A stretch of 64,000 nucleotides of DNA from Gentiana macrophylla (Eukaryota; Streptophyta; Magnoliopsida; Gentianales; Gentianaceae): the NCBI GenBank assembly GCA_026214975.1, contig JAOBSW010000228.1:1-64000 (forward strand), in the 5' to 3' direction. Below are positions 23,208-36,191 of this stretch, piece after piece. The notes beneath the pieces are model-generated. The model made no database searches and was not told where the DNA came from. It saw nothing but the letters and a program-made list of their open reading frames with translations. The translations under genes were made by a program, and so were the position numbers. Position 1 is the first letter of the stretch; the number at the start of each line of letters is the position of its first letter.

Positions 23208-25018
23208 TGCTAGAAGTAATAGCACCGATCGAGACACTCGATCTTTGCACAGCGGAAGCTTATGCGATTTACGATATGAGACACAACTAATTAATCCTAC
23301 GAGAATGTTGAAGATTTACCTTATCGGAGAGAGATGATAAAATCGACCAAGGGAGAAGCCACAATCTTCCGGATTGTATCTCCTAGCGACGACTGGTGGA
23401 CGTCGATCCTCGCCATAGAACCTCCTCAAATATGCACAAGAAAAACCCTTAAGGAAAAGATAAATGGATAAATCTGGTTTGAGTCCATAAATGGATCTCG
23501 TGGGCTCACATATCATGTTTTTCTTCTTCTAATGACTAAGGCACGACACTAATTTTTCTTCTTTTTATTTTGGCTGTGGTGCATTTTTTTTTGTATTATT
23601 GTGCTAGGAGGAACTCTCTTTATATAGGAAAATAACTAGTCAAGAGAGTTATCATTTTCACACCACAAAAACCTATTCCCATAAGGAAAAGATATTTTTG
23701 CTACAAAAATAAGAGATAATTCCCAAAAAATCAATCTCTTAATTTTCCATTAATTATCCAACAAATATATAATTAATTACACATGTGACATAATCGAGGA
23801 AATTTTCTTCTCCTAATTATCTCAAATGTGGCGCCATTCTTTAGTCATTTTAATACAAAATGTCTTTTCTATTTTACATATTATTTACCAAATAAATAAT
23901 ATTGCATATTCATTAAATAGACCAACTATTTAATTTAATCTCGAGGTTCCATAAAACGAGAAAACACTCGCGTGTTAGGAGCTAACCCGGGACCATGGAC
24001 CTATAACCAGTAGCTACAATAAATTGAATAAAATATTCATCAAAGCGTAATATTTCTACTTAATTCATTAATTCGGAATTACGCATACCATAAATCAAAG
24101 CCGAACTCTATCGATTATAGATATAACTTATTCTCAAAGTGTCGACTCAATAAGTGTCCATTGATATAATCATTACATCTGAACTAACCTCATAGACTAT
24201 CCGTACTTGAAGCGGGATTATTTCCGTAAACCTTCCACACTACATCTTATCCTTATTTACCATCAACCCACTAGTGATCAATTAGTTCATAACCAATACG
24301 AACTCGGCCGATCGATCAGTTTCTAGGATCCACAAATAAGGGGATTGTCTTTCTACATCCCGCAGGAAATAATGTATTCCATATCTGTGAGACACACACT
24401 TCTCACTCATTCCAGAATAGTGCCAACGTGAAAGTGATTCGGACCGCGCCTCTTAGCGATCCTTAACGAACACATCAAACCCCATCCTGAAACAAGCAGG
24501 AGTTTGTAATCACTTCAGGATAAGGTTAATCCATATATGATCATCTTGTGATTTAATAAAATTTCTCAGTCACGGAATTATATGAGAAACGTAGATTAAA
24601 TCGGTCTAGTCCTATATGACTACATCATATACAAATGCCCCACATAGACAACCAATGTTGGCGGTCCGGATAAGACGGTCACACCATAAAGTGTTCTGGG
24701 CGCATTAATGGTGGTTTAATCAATAGACCCCATACTTTGATTAACTTCACCATGGACTACCATTTCAAGTGTATCACCATAAACTTAATCCTCATGTGTG
24801 ACACACACTATGTTATATGGCTACATATGATATGACTTGGGGTTTTCAGCAGTGTATTACATATAAGCATGAAGCAAATAATAAGATGAGAATAAATCTG
24901 TCATTTATTAATTCTAAAAACAATTACATAAATTGTCTTTCGGGCTTTACTTCCAACAATCTCCCACTTGCCCGTAAGGACAAGCAACAATTGTATTTCG
25001 GGCACACTATATCTAACA
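23208..25018 (-). repeat. Solo LTR (Y-like family) inserted in X Copia
   Basis: The 1,811-bp insert starts TGCTAG and ends CTAACA on the plus strand, so TG..CA termini read correctly on the minus strand (TGTTAGATATAGTGTGCCCG..). Comparison with the inverted copy at 29,380-29,400 shows X sequence broken exactly here, flanked by TTTAC (23,203-23,207) and ATTAT (25,019-25,023), a decayed 5-bp target duplication. Inside, a second LTR-like start (TGTTGGAAGTAAAGCCCGAA, ending 24,958) preceded by AAGTGGGAGATTG suggests an internal duplication or a recombined LTR edge. The piece to the left of 23,900 carries no recognised gene. Confidence 0.7.
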
Positions 25019-25614
25019 ATTATCTATATAGATGTGATGCTAAATGAGTTTAGCATAGATCGCGACAGGAGATACTGCTAGCCGGTGTTCTCATGATCTA
25101 CCTATGTTAGGACGTTTGTCCTAAAAATAAGGTGAAAGATGACATTTATAGAAGGTTTCCTTTGCTACCGCGATAGGAACCATCATAAAAGTAATGCCAG
25201 ATGTTCATAGTCCATGAGCCATCATGAGCAAGTATGAAAGTAAATCTGGTGAATGTCGAGGATATCCTTAAACAAGTTAAGGAAGAGTTCATAGTTTATT
25301 GAAACTTGGAATTAAATAAACGTAGATATACAGATACACATCCTGAGTCTTATGAAGGCTAGTGGGAGCTACAGTCAGGGTTTGCAGTCACTTTGATTAA
25401 GTGATACAGTGAGCTGAAAATGTTCTTGGCTATAGGTCACTGTAAATTCTACAACTTATCCAAAACACAGTAGTGCCTTAGAGGCGCAGTGGAAGCAGTA
25501 CATGGATCTAAGAAGGTTAATTCCTGAACCTTGTACGGTTCATCCACCGTTTCTATATAGTTGATATAGTAAGTGGATTCATTGCTTGAAGCAAGGACCA
25601 GGGTCTCGTCGGAG
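25019..25614 (+). mobile_element. Family X Copia internal region, part 2
   Basis: 25,025-25,160 is the reverse complement of 29,257-29,390 (GATGCTAAA..TTTAGCATAGATCGCGACAGG). It continues the plus-strand X internal region after the solo LTR. No RNase H frame survives, although a block around 25,340-25,560 occupies the expected position. Confidence 0.65.
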
Positions 25615-27055
25615 ATTCATGATCGCGTGTAAGTCACTAACGTCGATATTACTACCAAGAATACTAGGTACATCGCAGTATAGTAAATGCGAGTCAAGGT
25701 CGATCTCACAGAGACAATGCAACTCATAAGTATAAACGATTCTAACCTAATTAAGTAGCAACATAAAGGCGGTCATTGACCAACAATAACATAAAAGAAA
25801 ACAAACATGGTATACCTCTCCCTCTCCTCACCGATCTACTAACTTGGATTAGTTAATCGTTATGTTTACTTCCCCACATAATTTCCTTAGATTAATCGTG
25901 AGCGTTTGATGATTGTTATCATATTTATCAGCTACGGGTGCAATTCCTACTCCTATCTACTCCGTCAATGGCAGTAGACAATCTATACGTAAGCTACCCT
26001 CCTTAATTGGTCCGTAATAGCCCATACGTATAAAGAACTAGAACTGCCGATATTGAGCGTTACCTCATACCGCTAACCCGTCAGACGGTATCGACCTTTG
26101 AACAACACGTTCCAAGGGTCCATCAAGACTATGTCCTAATTAACACTTCACTTGCGGTCCTTCATGTTAATTTACGAATTACGAATATTAGATTGGCCAG
26201 ACCTATTACTCATTTTAATTATTACAGCCGATCAACGTAGATGTAGTGAATCCCAGTTTAGGTTTTCTAAAATATACCTCGGTAAACCGGTATAGACCGC
26301 CGGGTTACCAGGGCGGCTTATCCTAATATCTGGATCTACATTGCTCAATACGATTAAAATAAGTAAATTATGGGGTTGTTAAACATGCAGATTAACTAAA
26401 ACACTTAAATACGAATAGATCTACCATATTGAAGACAATAATGGAATGTTCAAAGCTTCATACCTTCAACAATGGAGATCTAGCTCGATCTACCCAAGCT
26501 AGAGATGATGGATGAATGGAGGAAACCAAAAGCAACTCTCCAATGCTAAAGAAAACTTTATTTCATCAAAATATATAATGTATTTGTAATACTAATGAAT
26601 CGTATATAAGTTCTATGTAAGATTTCAGTATATGCGGCTTTATATAGATACAATAGCCGACTTAAGACTCTCTAAAACCCTAACCGACTTAGACAATACG
26701 AAACAATGAATTTCGTGTTGAATAAGTCACCGGTTTACCGGGCCTAACCCTCAGGTTACCGGACCTTCTATTCTTCTTTTTCTTCAGCAGACTTCTTCTT
26801 GGACTTCAATCACTCAGCCCAATGCATTCCTTTTGGTTCATATCCATTCTCCAATGCTCCAATTTCGCTACATCCTATAAAACACGTGAAACGAGACAAA
26901 ACAGTACCAAAACATCGGGAAAATAGCATGAATGCAGAATCATGATCCTGGAAACACTCACATAGCATTTAACACATATTCCAAGCAATAATGAGCCTAT
27001 CTATCCTCTCTTGAGCAGAATTCGGGGTGAATATGGGTATAATTATTGGTACCAT
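25615..27055 (-). repeat. Gypsy/Athila-type LTR fragment (Z family), minus strand
   Basis: The reverse complement shares ordered blocks with 44,700-45,540 and 47,050-47,570: the phrase GACTTACACGCGATC, a block with GACATAGTCTTGATGGA, and a GATCAGATA..AATTA block. It lies between X internal sequence (ending near 25,610) and the X 3' untranslated region (from about 27,056), so it was inserted into X. The long CT-rich and A-rich stretches have no coding content. Confidence 0.6.
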
Positions 27056-27254
27056 TTAGAGCGTTATCAATTCATGTGTGTGTTGAGACGGTTCCTTTGA
27101 CTTGGTCATTTGGAGCTTGATATGAAGATAGTCTGAGTCCCCACGGATAGCGATCTGTTTATGGCTAAGGCTAGTTGCGAGTATTGCATGAGATTCTTGT
27201 GTTTCAACTTGGTCTTGTGTGTACGAGTGATTGGTTTTAGGCCAAATGGGAGAT
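27056..27254 (+). mobile_element. 3' untranslated end and polypurine tract of X Copia
   Basis: The last internal part of the plus-strand X element. AAATGGGAGAT at 27,244-27,254 lies directly against the LTR start TGTTGAAATGG and fits a polypurine tract, the primer for plus-strand synthesis. This identifies 27,255-29,256 as the 3' LTR. Confidence 0.75.
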
Positions 27255-28404
27255 TGTTGAAATGGTGTCCTAAACCCAATCGGGTTGGACCGGATCTGAC
27301 CGGGTCGAATCATTTCTACCATTTCTTTATGTTTATGCATATATTAAATGGCTTTTCTATTGTCATAAATTTGTTCTTTTAAAGAACCAATTATGAATTG
27401 TTATATGATAACGTCTTTAGTATTAATCTGTGATAGAGAAACCATGATAGGCAATTATGGTTGATGAGATCTCTAATCACTTTAATAAGTTTGATACTTA
27501 AATATCTCTAGGCTGATGTACTATTAAACATGGCATTGATAGTATAAACAAGCTAGCACGTATTAGATGTCATCTGTCTTTAAGGGCAGGGATAGATCTC
27601 GTCTATCAAAGTGTAGAGACACTTGGACTGTACGTGGAAGTGTATTAGAGAATGCGTACGTTAGACTGACCCACTTACAATGTTAAGTGTCACACGGTTG
27701 TGTAATTATCCTTAGGATAGGAGTCTACATGGCATCATGGTGTGGATTGCCATACTTTGACACTATTCAGGTTTCCCCTAGCAATGGGGCGATCTTGCGG
27801 TAGTGATTGGGTGTGATACTGAAGCATGCAAAGTATACATGTTTGGTCGTCTGGGAATCGCGTACCCTATCAATAGGGGTGAATATCCGAAAGGGCCTTC
27901 TTATAAGGAATGTCTTACTCTCGTGAATCTTTGCAAAGTGGAAGTAAATGAGTTACTTCGAGAGAGCATGATATCCAGATTATAAGATACGGTCATTCAT
28001 GTTTGACACTCGATGAACGACCATATGGATATTATTACAGCGATATGATTGTATTTACACGGTAACTGTTTCACATGAAAGTTAGTAGTCATTGCATTTG
28101 ACTCTTCCGATGATTGGGGTCATGGTGTGTTGCTAGACGCTATCCCGTGATCGTTATGTATGATGGGCATTTTCATAATTTGCACCTTGTCTCTACGGAC
28201 AACATATTCGGAAGCTTATCGGGTCACAGACATAAGAACATCTAGCAGGATTAAAGTGATAACCAAATAAGGAAAGTTTATCTCAAGAATATAAAGGTTA
28301 TAGTGGTAAATTAATATGGTGGTATTCATTTATTATGAATAAATATAATACAAGATATTAATTGTGTTGATTAATTGAATATTTATATAGATACATATAT
28401 TTTG

Positions 28405-28490
<86 letters not shown>

Positions 28491-29256
28491 ATACATGTAT
28501 ATTGTGAATTAATTAATCATATTATTATATTAATTAAAGAAAATCTCAATTCCCAAATTAGTTGGGGAAAGGGGCGCCATTTTTAAAGTGTTTAGGATAC
28601 ATTTGAATTGTGCAATTTAATTAATAAGATTACCATAATGTTAATATTGGATATTAATTGATTTTGGAAAAATAGATTTATGGTAATAAGATAAAGATAT
28701 GTTCAATATAAGATATTGTCAATATTTATCTTAGGAAAAATATTTAATATAAGATATTGAATATTAATGAGATAAATCAATCAAAGGTATTTTTCTTATT
28801 TTATTAGGAAAATGTTTTATTTCTCCTCAATCTACTAGGAAGCTAATCCCAATCAGATTGGGAGACATGAGGGGTGCCCAACACTCTTTATAAGCAAGGG
28901 TTGGATAGCTCTTTTGTACAACACAATTTCAAGAGCTAATAGTTCTTGTGAAAAATAGAGAGCAACTTAGAGAGAGTTTGAAGAGAGAGAAAAGGCCGGT
29001 CCGGCGGCGGATTTTTTCATAGCAATGAAATGGTGGATTCCGGTTGGCTGTTCGTGTGGATCACCGGTAGAGGCCGAACGCTTGGGCGGCTCCGTGCATC
29101 ACTACTCTTCTTAGACGGTCAAAGCGTCGATCTTTTAGATCAAGCAAGGTAACCACCGTCTACAAGCTTATTTGTTTATTGCATAAACGAAGTCGATCCT
29201 GGTTAAAAGGAAATAAATTTTGAATTCCGCTGCGTTCCCTCATAGATTTCGTAACA
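27255..29256 (+). repeat. Family X Copia 3' LTR (plus strand)
   Basis: A complete 2,002-bp LTR, TGTTGAAATGG..CGTAACA, closely similar to 5,534-7,519 and alignable with 41,385-43,227. It contains (TA)n at 28,408-28,487, a promoter-like stretch with CTTTATAAGC near 28,885, and a leader-like GAGAGAG region near 28,960-28,995. The sequence immediately right belongs to an inverted X copy, so this element inserted into a relative. Confidence 0.85.
28408..28487. repeat. (TA)n microsatellite in X 3' LTR
   Basis: Forty uninterrupted TA units, longer than in the partner LTR (about 25), showing slippage since insertion. Confidence 0.95.
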
Positions 29257-32200
29257 TAAGCATCATCTTTCACCTCATCTTTAGGATTAATGTCCTAACA
29301 TAGATTGATCTTGAGAACACCGGCTAGCAATATCCCCTGTCGCGATCTATGCTAAACTCTTTTAGCATCACGTCTATACAGGTAAACTATAAACCAACTG
29401 CAGATAAATCTATCACTATAGATTCTTATTTCTAAAATAAGAACTGCTAATCCAAGTGCTTTCGTAATGACCTTGAACTACCAAACATTAATTGACTGTG
29501 ACATGGGGTGATAATTCCTGAGAGAGCTATCCAATATCTTACTCAAAAATCGTAGCACACTCCCACTATCCCTCTTGCACATTGGGCATATCCTTCTTTT
29601 GACAAAATCAAACTCCTTTGATTATCAAACAAAGAAATTGTCTAGAGAAACTTGTTTGAGTCCATAAATGGATCTCGTGGGCTCACAAATCTTGTTATCG
29701 TCTATGGACATCAAGTTGCTTGCCCAACGTCTTCAAAACTATCATATAGCCATGATACGAAATTATAACAAGCATAGTCTGAATAGAACTGGGCTCAACT
29801 GGCAGCATAAAGATAATTACAAGGTTTACACCCCGTATTCTTCAGCCGTCACTATAGCCTTATGGTAATCATATTACTATCCACGTCACCCTTTCAAGGA
29901 CATTCCCTCTAGGTAAGACAGACTAGGTTCACAACCTGGTTGTCACTGATGGAATCTAATTCAGATATTATGGCTCCTGGCCATATCTCTCAATACTGCC
30001 TTTCAAACATTCCTTCATAAGTCGTTAGATATTCATTCTTCAAGATGAAAATACCAGCATCCTTTTCAGGCTTGAGGTTATCCTCAGACTTACAGAACTT
30101 TTATGTTCACTGAGCAGTGTCCTACACCTCATCACTATGTGGCGTCTGCTCACGTTCCAATGGTTGAATATCTCCTTGTGGTTCTCAGACTACTTTTGAG
30201 ATCTCAATTTACTCACACTGTTTCTTTTGGAAGAAATACTTCCTCTAGAAGACAGCATGTTGGGAGACAAACACCTTTTGCTCCGCGGACGAGTAAATAA
30301 TATCTAGCGTACTTGCTAAGATATTCCAAAAAGTTGCATATGTCGTACTAGGATCTAAGCCTTTCTGAATTTGCCTATGACAACTTCAAATCATCGGTTA
30401 AGATAGATTCGACATTATCCCCTTTCATATTTAATATGGAATTTATTCATCCTTTATTCTTTGGAACTCGGTTAAGTATATGAATTGTATAAGGGCACTA
30501 TCCCGAAACTGGTAAGGGATACTTTGCATGGCTTACGTCACACCTTTATCATATAAAGTGTTCTTTCTATTTTAGAAGCACAATCTGATTGCGTATCCAT
30601 AAATGGTATCCTTCAAGGGGGAATCTTATTCATTTTCGGATAAACACGAAACACCCTTCAGGTATTAATTACTTCAATCCAATTGTAGATTAATTCCTAA
30701 GTAGTTCATCAATCTCATATTCGTGCTAGCCCAAACTTTTCGGGCTTTCCGAATTATGCACTTCACTGAGTACACTTGACTATTTCTAAAAATAGTCATA
30801 GAGATTAACAAAAAAAATTGTGGCATTAATTGTCATGAGCCAACAAACATCAGTATGTTTAGGCTTTAGACAACTTTCTAGATTTTATAACCTTTTCATA
30901 AAAAGGTATTTTAGTCATCTTTAGATAAGATACGGATTACCCACATGATTCATAACCACATGGTTCAGACGTCATAAAAATGACATACGATCACACGATT
31001 CCCCTCCATAGAGACTATGTCTAGAACGGCCACCAAATATTAAGGATAACAGCCATATAATCATTTAGTTGAGATTTCATCACATATATGAACTATACAG
31101 TGACATCAATCTAGTATGTTAGATTCAGTGACCTTTCAACTTTATCAGAATAACATATATTCTTTATAATTGAATTTGTCCATTAAATCCTAACGATAAC
31201 TGAAAGTATGTTCTTCATAAGAATCGGAACATAATAACATTTATTTAGTTCCCTTATCAGTTTACTAGATCCATAATATGGTAAGTGTTACAACATTTGC
31301 TTGACCTTCCATATCTGTATTTAATCTTTCTAACTTAATCACACTCATAAGATATCATATATCTTAGAGTCGACTTTGAACTTAGATAGATTTATCTCAA
31401 CTCACTTGCCTAGAATAGAAACTTCAATAAATTCTCTATTTAAGCACATGCCCTTTCTTTTTAATCCTTTAAGCACTTGTAAATATTTCTTAGTGTAGTC
31501 TTCATAAGACTTACGAAAGATCACAAGAGCTATGTCTTTAATTTCCTTTCATAAAGAAAATTTAAAGTTTATTAAATAGTTTATTTAACCTTTTGAATCA
31601 TATTCAAAACATCAACTATTTAATTTACCTTAAATCAATGATTAAAGAATTAAGTCGTTACTTAAATCTTACAATTTTGAAAACAACCTTTCCAAAGTTC
31701 GACGTTGTCATCCTTATCCAATCCATCTAATGTTTGAATTAATTGTCATCGTATGACTGAATGATCTTAATCGTATCCAATATACGATTAATTCGTTGAA
31801 ACTTATTTCAAGTGATTTAATCATATCATGAGCTTCCGTTTTTCATTAATAATTAAAGTCTTGGAGCACTGCATCAAATACGTAGTCTCCTTGTCTCTAA
31901 CTACTATAACGGGGTTGCTCAAGTCATTGCTTATTTTAAAAGGATTAAAATTACTTAACCATACTTGATAACGTTTCTCAAAAGGTATGATCACAATTTG
32001 GTATTACTAATCAAGAATTAAAACTAAATATAAAAATTTGCTAAAAACTACAACATAAAATAAAGATAAAAGAGTGTTGTTAATTATACACTCAAAATAA
32101 AAAATGGTCTTTTGATTTATGATTTTGCTCCCACTAGTCAACTACTCCCAATTGACTTTCAAGAAGTTTCCAAAATTCTTTAGTGGCTGAGATCCAATCT

Positions 32201-32700
32201 AGTTACCTCGATTCCCGGCGGTGGTCGATCAATCAAGATAATTTAAAAAGATAGGTAAGTCTTTACCAATCACATCACTATGTAATTCTCAGTTGTTGAC
32301 TAGCCAACTCTTTAACGATACACATCACTATGTGTTAGTCAACCCCATGTCTCTAAAGTCAGACGGCCCTGATGGTGGCCAATCACCGAAAAACTCTAGT
32401 CAAGTCATATCCTAATATTCGTGAGATCTCTTACCATCATATCTCAATAACAACAATATACCCGATGTAGGTCAACTCCCGGCGGTGGTCATCTACTGGA
32501 TCCGAACAAGGGCTCTTCACCGTCGTTATAATATTGGGAGACAATATTTCGACTTGATTTTTGTTGTTGAAGTATTTATGTAAATTAATTCACTTAATTA
32601 ATTTCGAATTAATTCTCTTAATTAATTTAATTATGGTCTCATCATGTATATCTATCTCTATAGACATATATCCTACACATTCTTCTAGATCGTGCCTAGT
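29257..32700 (-). mobile_element. Family X Copia internal region, inverted copy
   Basis: Reverse-complement match to 19,880-23,207 plus 25,025-25,160, collinear along about 3.4 kb. Anchors are ATGGATCTCGTGGGCTCACA (29,667), CACATTGGGCATATCC (29,578) and the CAATATACCCGATGTAGG block (about 32,455). Reverse transcriptase relics correspond to those on the plus copy, again full of stops. The leader, 5' gag part and LTR 3' half are missing at the junction near 32,697, where internal sequence joins mid-LTR directly. Confidence 0.75.
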
Positions 32701-32750
32701 TATTTAATTAATATAATGTTATGATTAATTAATTTGCAAAATACATGTGT

Positions 32751-32828
<78 letters not shown>

Positions 32829-34002
32829 AGACACATAAACATACATCATATGTATATTTAATTAATCAACATAATTAATATCTTGTAATATATTTATTCA
32901 TAATAAATAAATACCACCATATTAATTTACCACTATAACCTTTATAGTACGAGATAAACTTTCCTTATTTGGTTATCAACTATAACCACATCTTAATCCG
33001 GCTAGATGTTCTTATGTGTGTGACCCAATAGGCTTCCGAATATGTTGGCTATAGACACAAAGTGTAAATTACGAAATGCCCTTCATACCTAACGATGACG
33101 GGACAACGTCTAGCAACACACCGTGACCCCCAATCATCGGAAGAATCAAATGCAATGACTACTACCTTTCATATGAGATGGTTACCATGTAAATAGAATC
33201 TTATCGCTGTAATAATATACATACGGTTAGACGCCGAAAGTGTCAAGCATCAACGACCGTATCTTATAATCTGGATATCATGCTCTCTCAAGTAACTCAT
33301 TTACTTCCACTTTGCAAAGATTCACGAAAGTAAGACATTCCTTATAAAGCGCCTTTCGGATATTCACCCCTACCGATAGGGTACAAGATTTCGGACGACC
33401 AAACATGTATACTCCGTGATGCTTCAAGATCACACCCAATCACTACCGCATGATCGCCCTGTGTCAGGGAAACCTCAATAGTGTCAAAGCATGAAAATCC
33501 ACACCGTGATGCCATGAAGACTCGGTCTTAAGGATAATTACACAACCGTCACATAGTGTGACACTTAATGATGTAAGTGGGTCGACCTAACGCACGCATT
33601 CTCTAATACACGCCCCGTCATACCCAAGTGTCTTTACACTTCGATAGACGAGATCTATCCATGCCCTTAAAGACCGAAGACATCTAATATGTGCTAGCCT
33701 TTTTATACTATCAATGCCCTATTTAATAGTACATCAGCCTAGAGACATTTAAGTATCAAACTTATTAAAGTGATTAGAGATCTCATCAACCATAATCACC
33801 TATCATGGTTTCTCTATCACAGTTTAATACTAAGGACGTTATCATATAACAATTCATAATTGGTTCTTTAAAAGAACAAATATATGACAACAGAAAAACC
33901 ATATATATATATATATATGTATAATCATAAAGAAATAGTATAAATGATCTGACCTGGTCGGATCTGGTCCAACCCGATTGGGTTTAGGAGACTATTTCAA
34001 CA
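32697..34002 (-). repeat. Inverted 5' part of family X LTR
   Basis: On the minus strand it begins TGTTGAAATAGTCTCCTAAACC at 34,002 and runs to the (TA)n region, matching the first two thirds of 27,255-29,256. Its 3' third is deleted. It is the 5' LTR of the minus-strand X copy that includes 29,257-32,700. Confidence 0.8.
32754..32826. repeat. (TA)n microsatellite in inverted X LTR
   Basis: About 36 TA units at the homologous LTR position. Confidence 0.95.
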
Positions 34003-34904
34003 AGCGTGACAATATTACAAATGATGTAAATTACCATAGATTTGATAGATTTTCCTCGTTTTAGCACTAGATATTTTGTTTCCAGTTTTACGCGTGGTAT
34101 GCTTGTGTCTTTGTACATTGTAGAGACCATGTACCAAGCATTTATCACCCATGGATTAAATATCAAGCTTATATTATTGCATTATGATGAGATTTGAAAG
34201 ATTTCAAGTTGCATATGGCGTTTTGCATAACTTGCATGGTGAACGCCAAATGATTCAATCCACGTCAGTAGAAGATATTTGTGTTCAAGAGGTAGATTTG
34301 AGTTTTAGAAGATGGCATCCGCCCACTTTTCCTCTATTGCATCTGTCATAGCCTTGAATCAAGTGTTTTGACATCTGAATACACCCGGTTCTTTGATATG
34401 ACATAAAGCAATAAAGCGTCCACAGAGCTTTCATTTAACGCGGTTGTCGATTTCTATAGCTTATAAAAACCATTTCTTCTCATTAGCAAAAGAGGAGACA
34501 AATTTTTGGAAAACTTGTTCTATATACAATATGATGTAGAATTTTATTACTTAAAATAATGAATTGAAATTGTGCTGATAATGGGGTATTTGTAGTACAT
34601 ACACCTCATGAATCAATTAGGAAGAAGTTACAATAGAATAACTACCTAACTACACTAGTCAACAACTGTTGTGCCCGCTGCTTCATTCAACTTACTATAC
34701 TTTAGCTGTTGCTGCTTGATACTCAGCTGATCTGCTTGCTAAGCTGAGTTGTTTAGTCGAGCACATCCTCTTGTATCAAAATTCATTTATCCATATATTG
34801 TAACACCCCATCAAGCTGAGAGTGACATATGTATCAACTTACACATCCTCTTGTAGTCAATATTTCTTTATCCATTGGAACTTGGCTAAAAGATCTTGGA
34901 AATG
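34003..34904 (-). repeat. Probable 3' end and LTR of minus-strand Copia element W
   Basis: Lies just downstream (minus strand) of the RNase H end at about 34,905 and contains no coding sequence. The minus strand reads GATGGGGTGTTACAATATATGG near 34,800, a phrase like those seen just past Copia pol ends. The far LTR boundary could not be fixed, so part of this interval may be older flank. Confidence 0.35.
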
Positions 34905-35965
34905 CTTAGCGTGTTCAGAAATAAGAAAAGATTGGTGCATCCAGAGCTTTGGTGAGAATATCATCAATCAGCTTCCTTGGTGTGCATATGCAGGAGTTTA
35001 AGAAGCCTGGATTTGACTTTATCTCTAACAAGATGACAATCAATCTGAATGTGATTAGTTCTTTCAAGAAAAACATGGCATTGTCACAAAATAATATGGC
35101 ATTGTCATTGTCACAAAACAAAAATATGGCATGTAGATGAAAATGTATAGCACTGCATTGTCACAAAATAGCATGGCATGTAGATGAACATGTATGTGCA
35201 AGTCTTGTAGAATATAAACATGCCACTGAATTTTATAGGTGGCATTGTCCATGGCCCTGTACTACGATTCTGAAGATCTTCTGGCAATAGTTGTTTAATT
35301 TTTCACCTTCCATGATATTGGAGCATCTCCCAAGAACATCTTATAACCTGAAATAGACTTCCTGGTCTCATGACATCTAGCCCAATCATTTTCAGTAAAT
35401 ATATTTAGAACAAGGCCGTTCTCAGCTTGGAAGAAATGCCTCTGCCATGATTGAATTTCAGGTATCTCAACAATCTGTGAGATGCCCCCATATGATTCTC
35501 AGTAGGTGTATCTAAAAACTGGCTCAACTATTGTACTGAAAAAGCTATGTGAGGTCCAGTGAAAGTGAAATCAGCTTTCAACCTATTGATCTATATGCTA
35601 AGTTATCATCCAGCAAAGTTGAGTCTCCATGCTGCAAAGTCTGCTTGGATTCTATAGGTCTTTTAGCAGGCTGGGCTAAAAAATTTCAAATTCTTGTAAG
35701 AAGTTTAATGTGTACTTCCTCTCCGAAATGGAAATACCTTCAGGTGTTCTGGCATCCTCAATTCCTAGAAAACATCTCAGTTTACCAAGATCTTTGATAG
35801 TAAAGAGCTTGTGTAAATTATCTTTAACTTGTTGTATCATCTGAAGATGTGGACTAGCTGCTATGATGTTATCTACATAGACTAGAAAAGCAATGAAATG
35901 AAAGTTGCATTGACATTCATTTGGTGAAGATGCCAGTTATTGGCTGTTGATGTTGTCAGCAAAGT
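34905..35965 (-). pseudogene. Copia RT and RNase H remnant (element W)
   Basis: Minus-strand motifs are in pol order from right to left. NNWHLHQMNVNATF (about 35,915-35,955) and FLVYVDNIIAASPHLQM (about 35,840-35,890) are RT motifs, with the catalytic YVDD changed to YVDN. KDLGKLRCFLGIE and KYTLNFLQEFE follow at about 35,690-35,790. RNase H pieces are TENDWARCHETRKSISGYK near 35,340-35,390 and DILTKALDAPIFSYF at 34,918-34,965. Frames are interrupted, and a tandem-repeat expansion disrupts the RNase H. The upstream integrase of the same element is at 39,839-41,384. Confidence 0.8.
35066..35195. repeat. Imperfect tandem repeat around ATGGCATTGTCACAAAA
   Basis: Three to four imperfect units sharing CATTGTCACAAAA and ATGGCATG, about 30-80 bp apart, placed within the dead RNase H region. 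Probably local slippage or duplication. Confidence 0.7.
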
Positions 35966-36191
35966 TGTTAGAATAATTTAGTTCTAATGACGAGTGCCAA
36001 ACTAGTTGTTGTAGAATGCAAGCAAAAAGATGTGTAGATTGAATGAATAGGATTTCAGTAGAGTCAGATGATTGTATATGTTTGAACAAACAAGTATTGT
36101 AATAGTCAGCTGATAAGATCTCAATACACCTGCTTAGGTTTTTAAGACATCAGTAGAGTGTTTGGGATCCGTTGCTGAGTTAAAGGCTAAG
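35966..36191. repeat. LTR-like block interrupting Copia W, left part
   Basis: Homology to Copia RT stops at about 35,965 and the next bases are TGTTAGAATAATTTAG, a plausible LTR start. The block is split by the short LTR element at 36,192-38,514 and resumes at 38,520. No protein coding was seen and no target duplication was confirmed. Confidence 0.4.
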
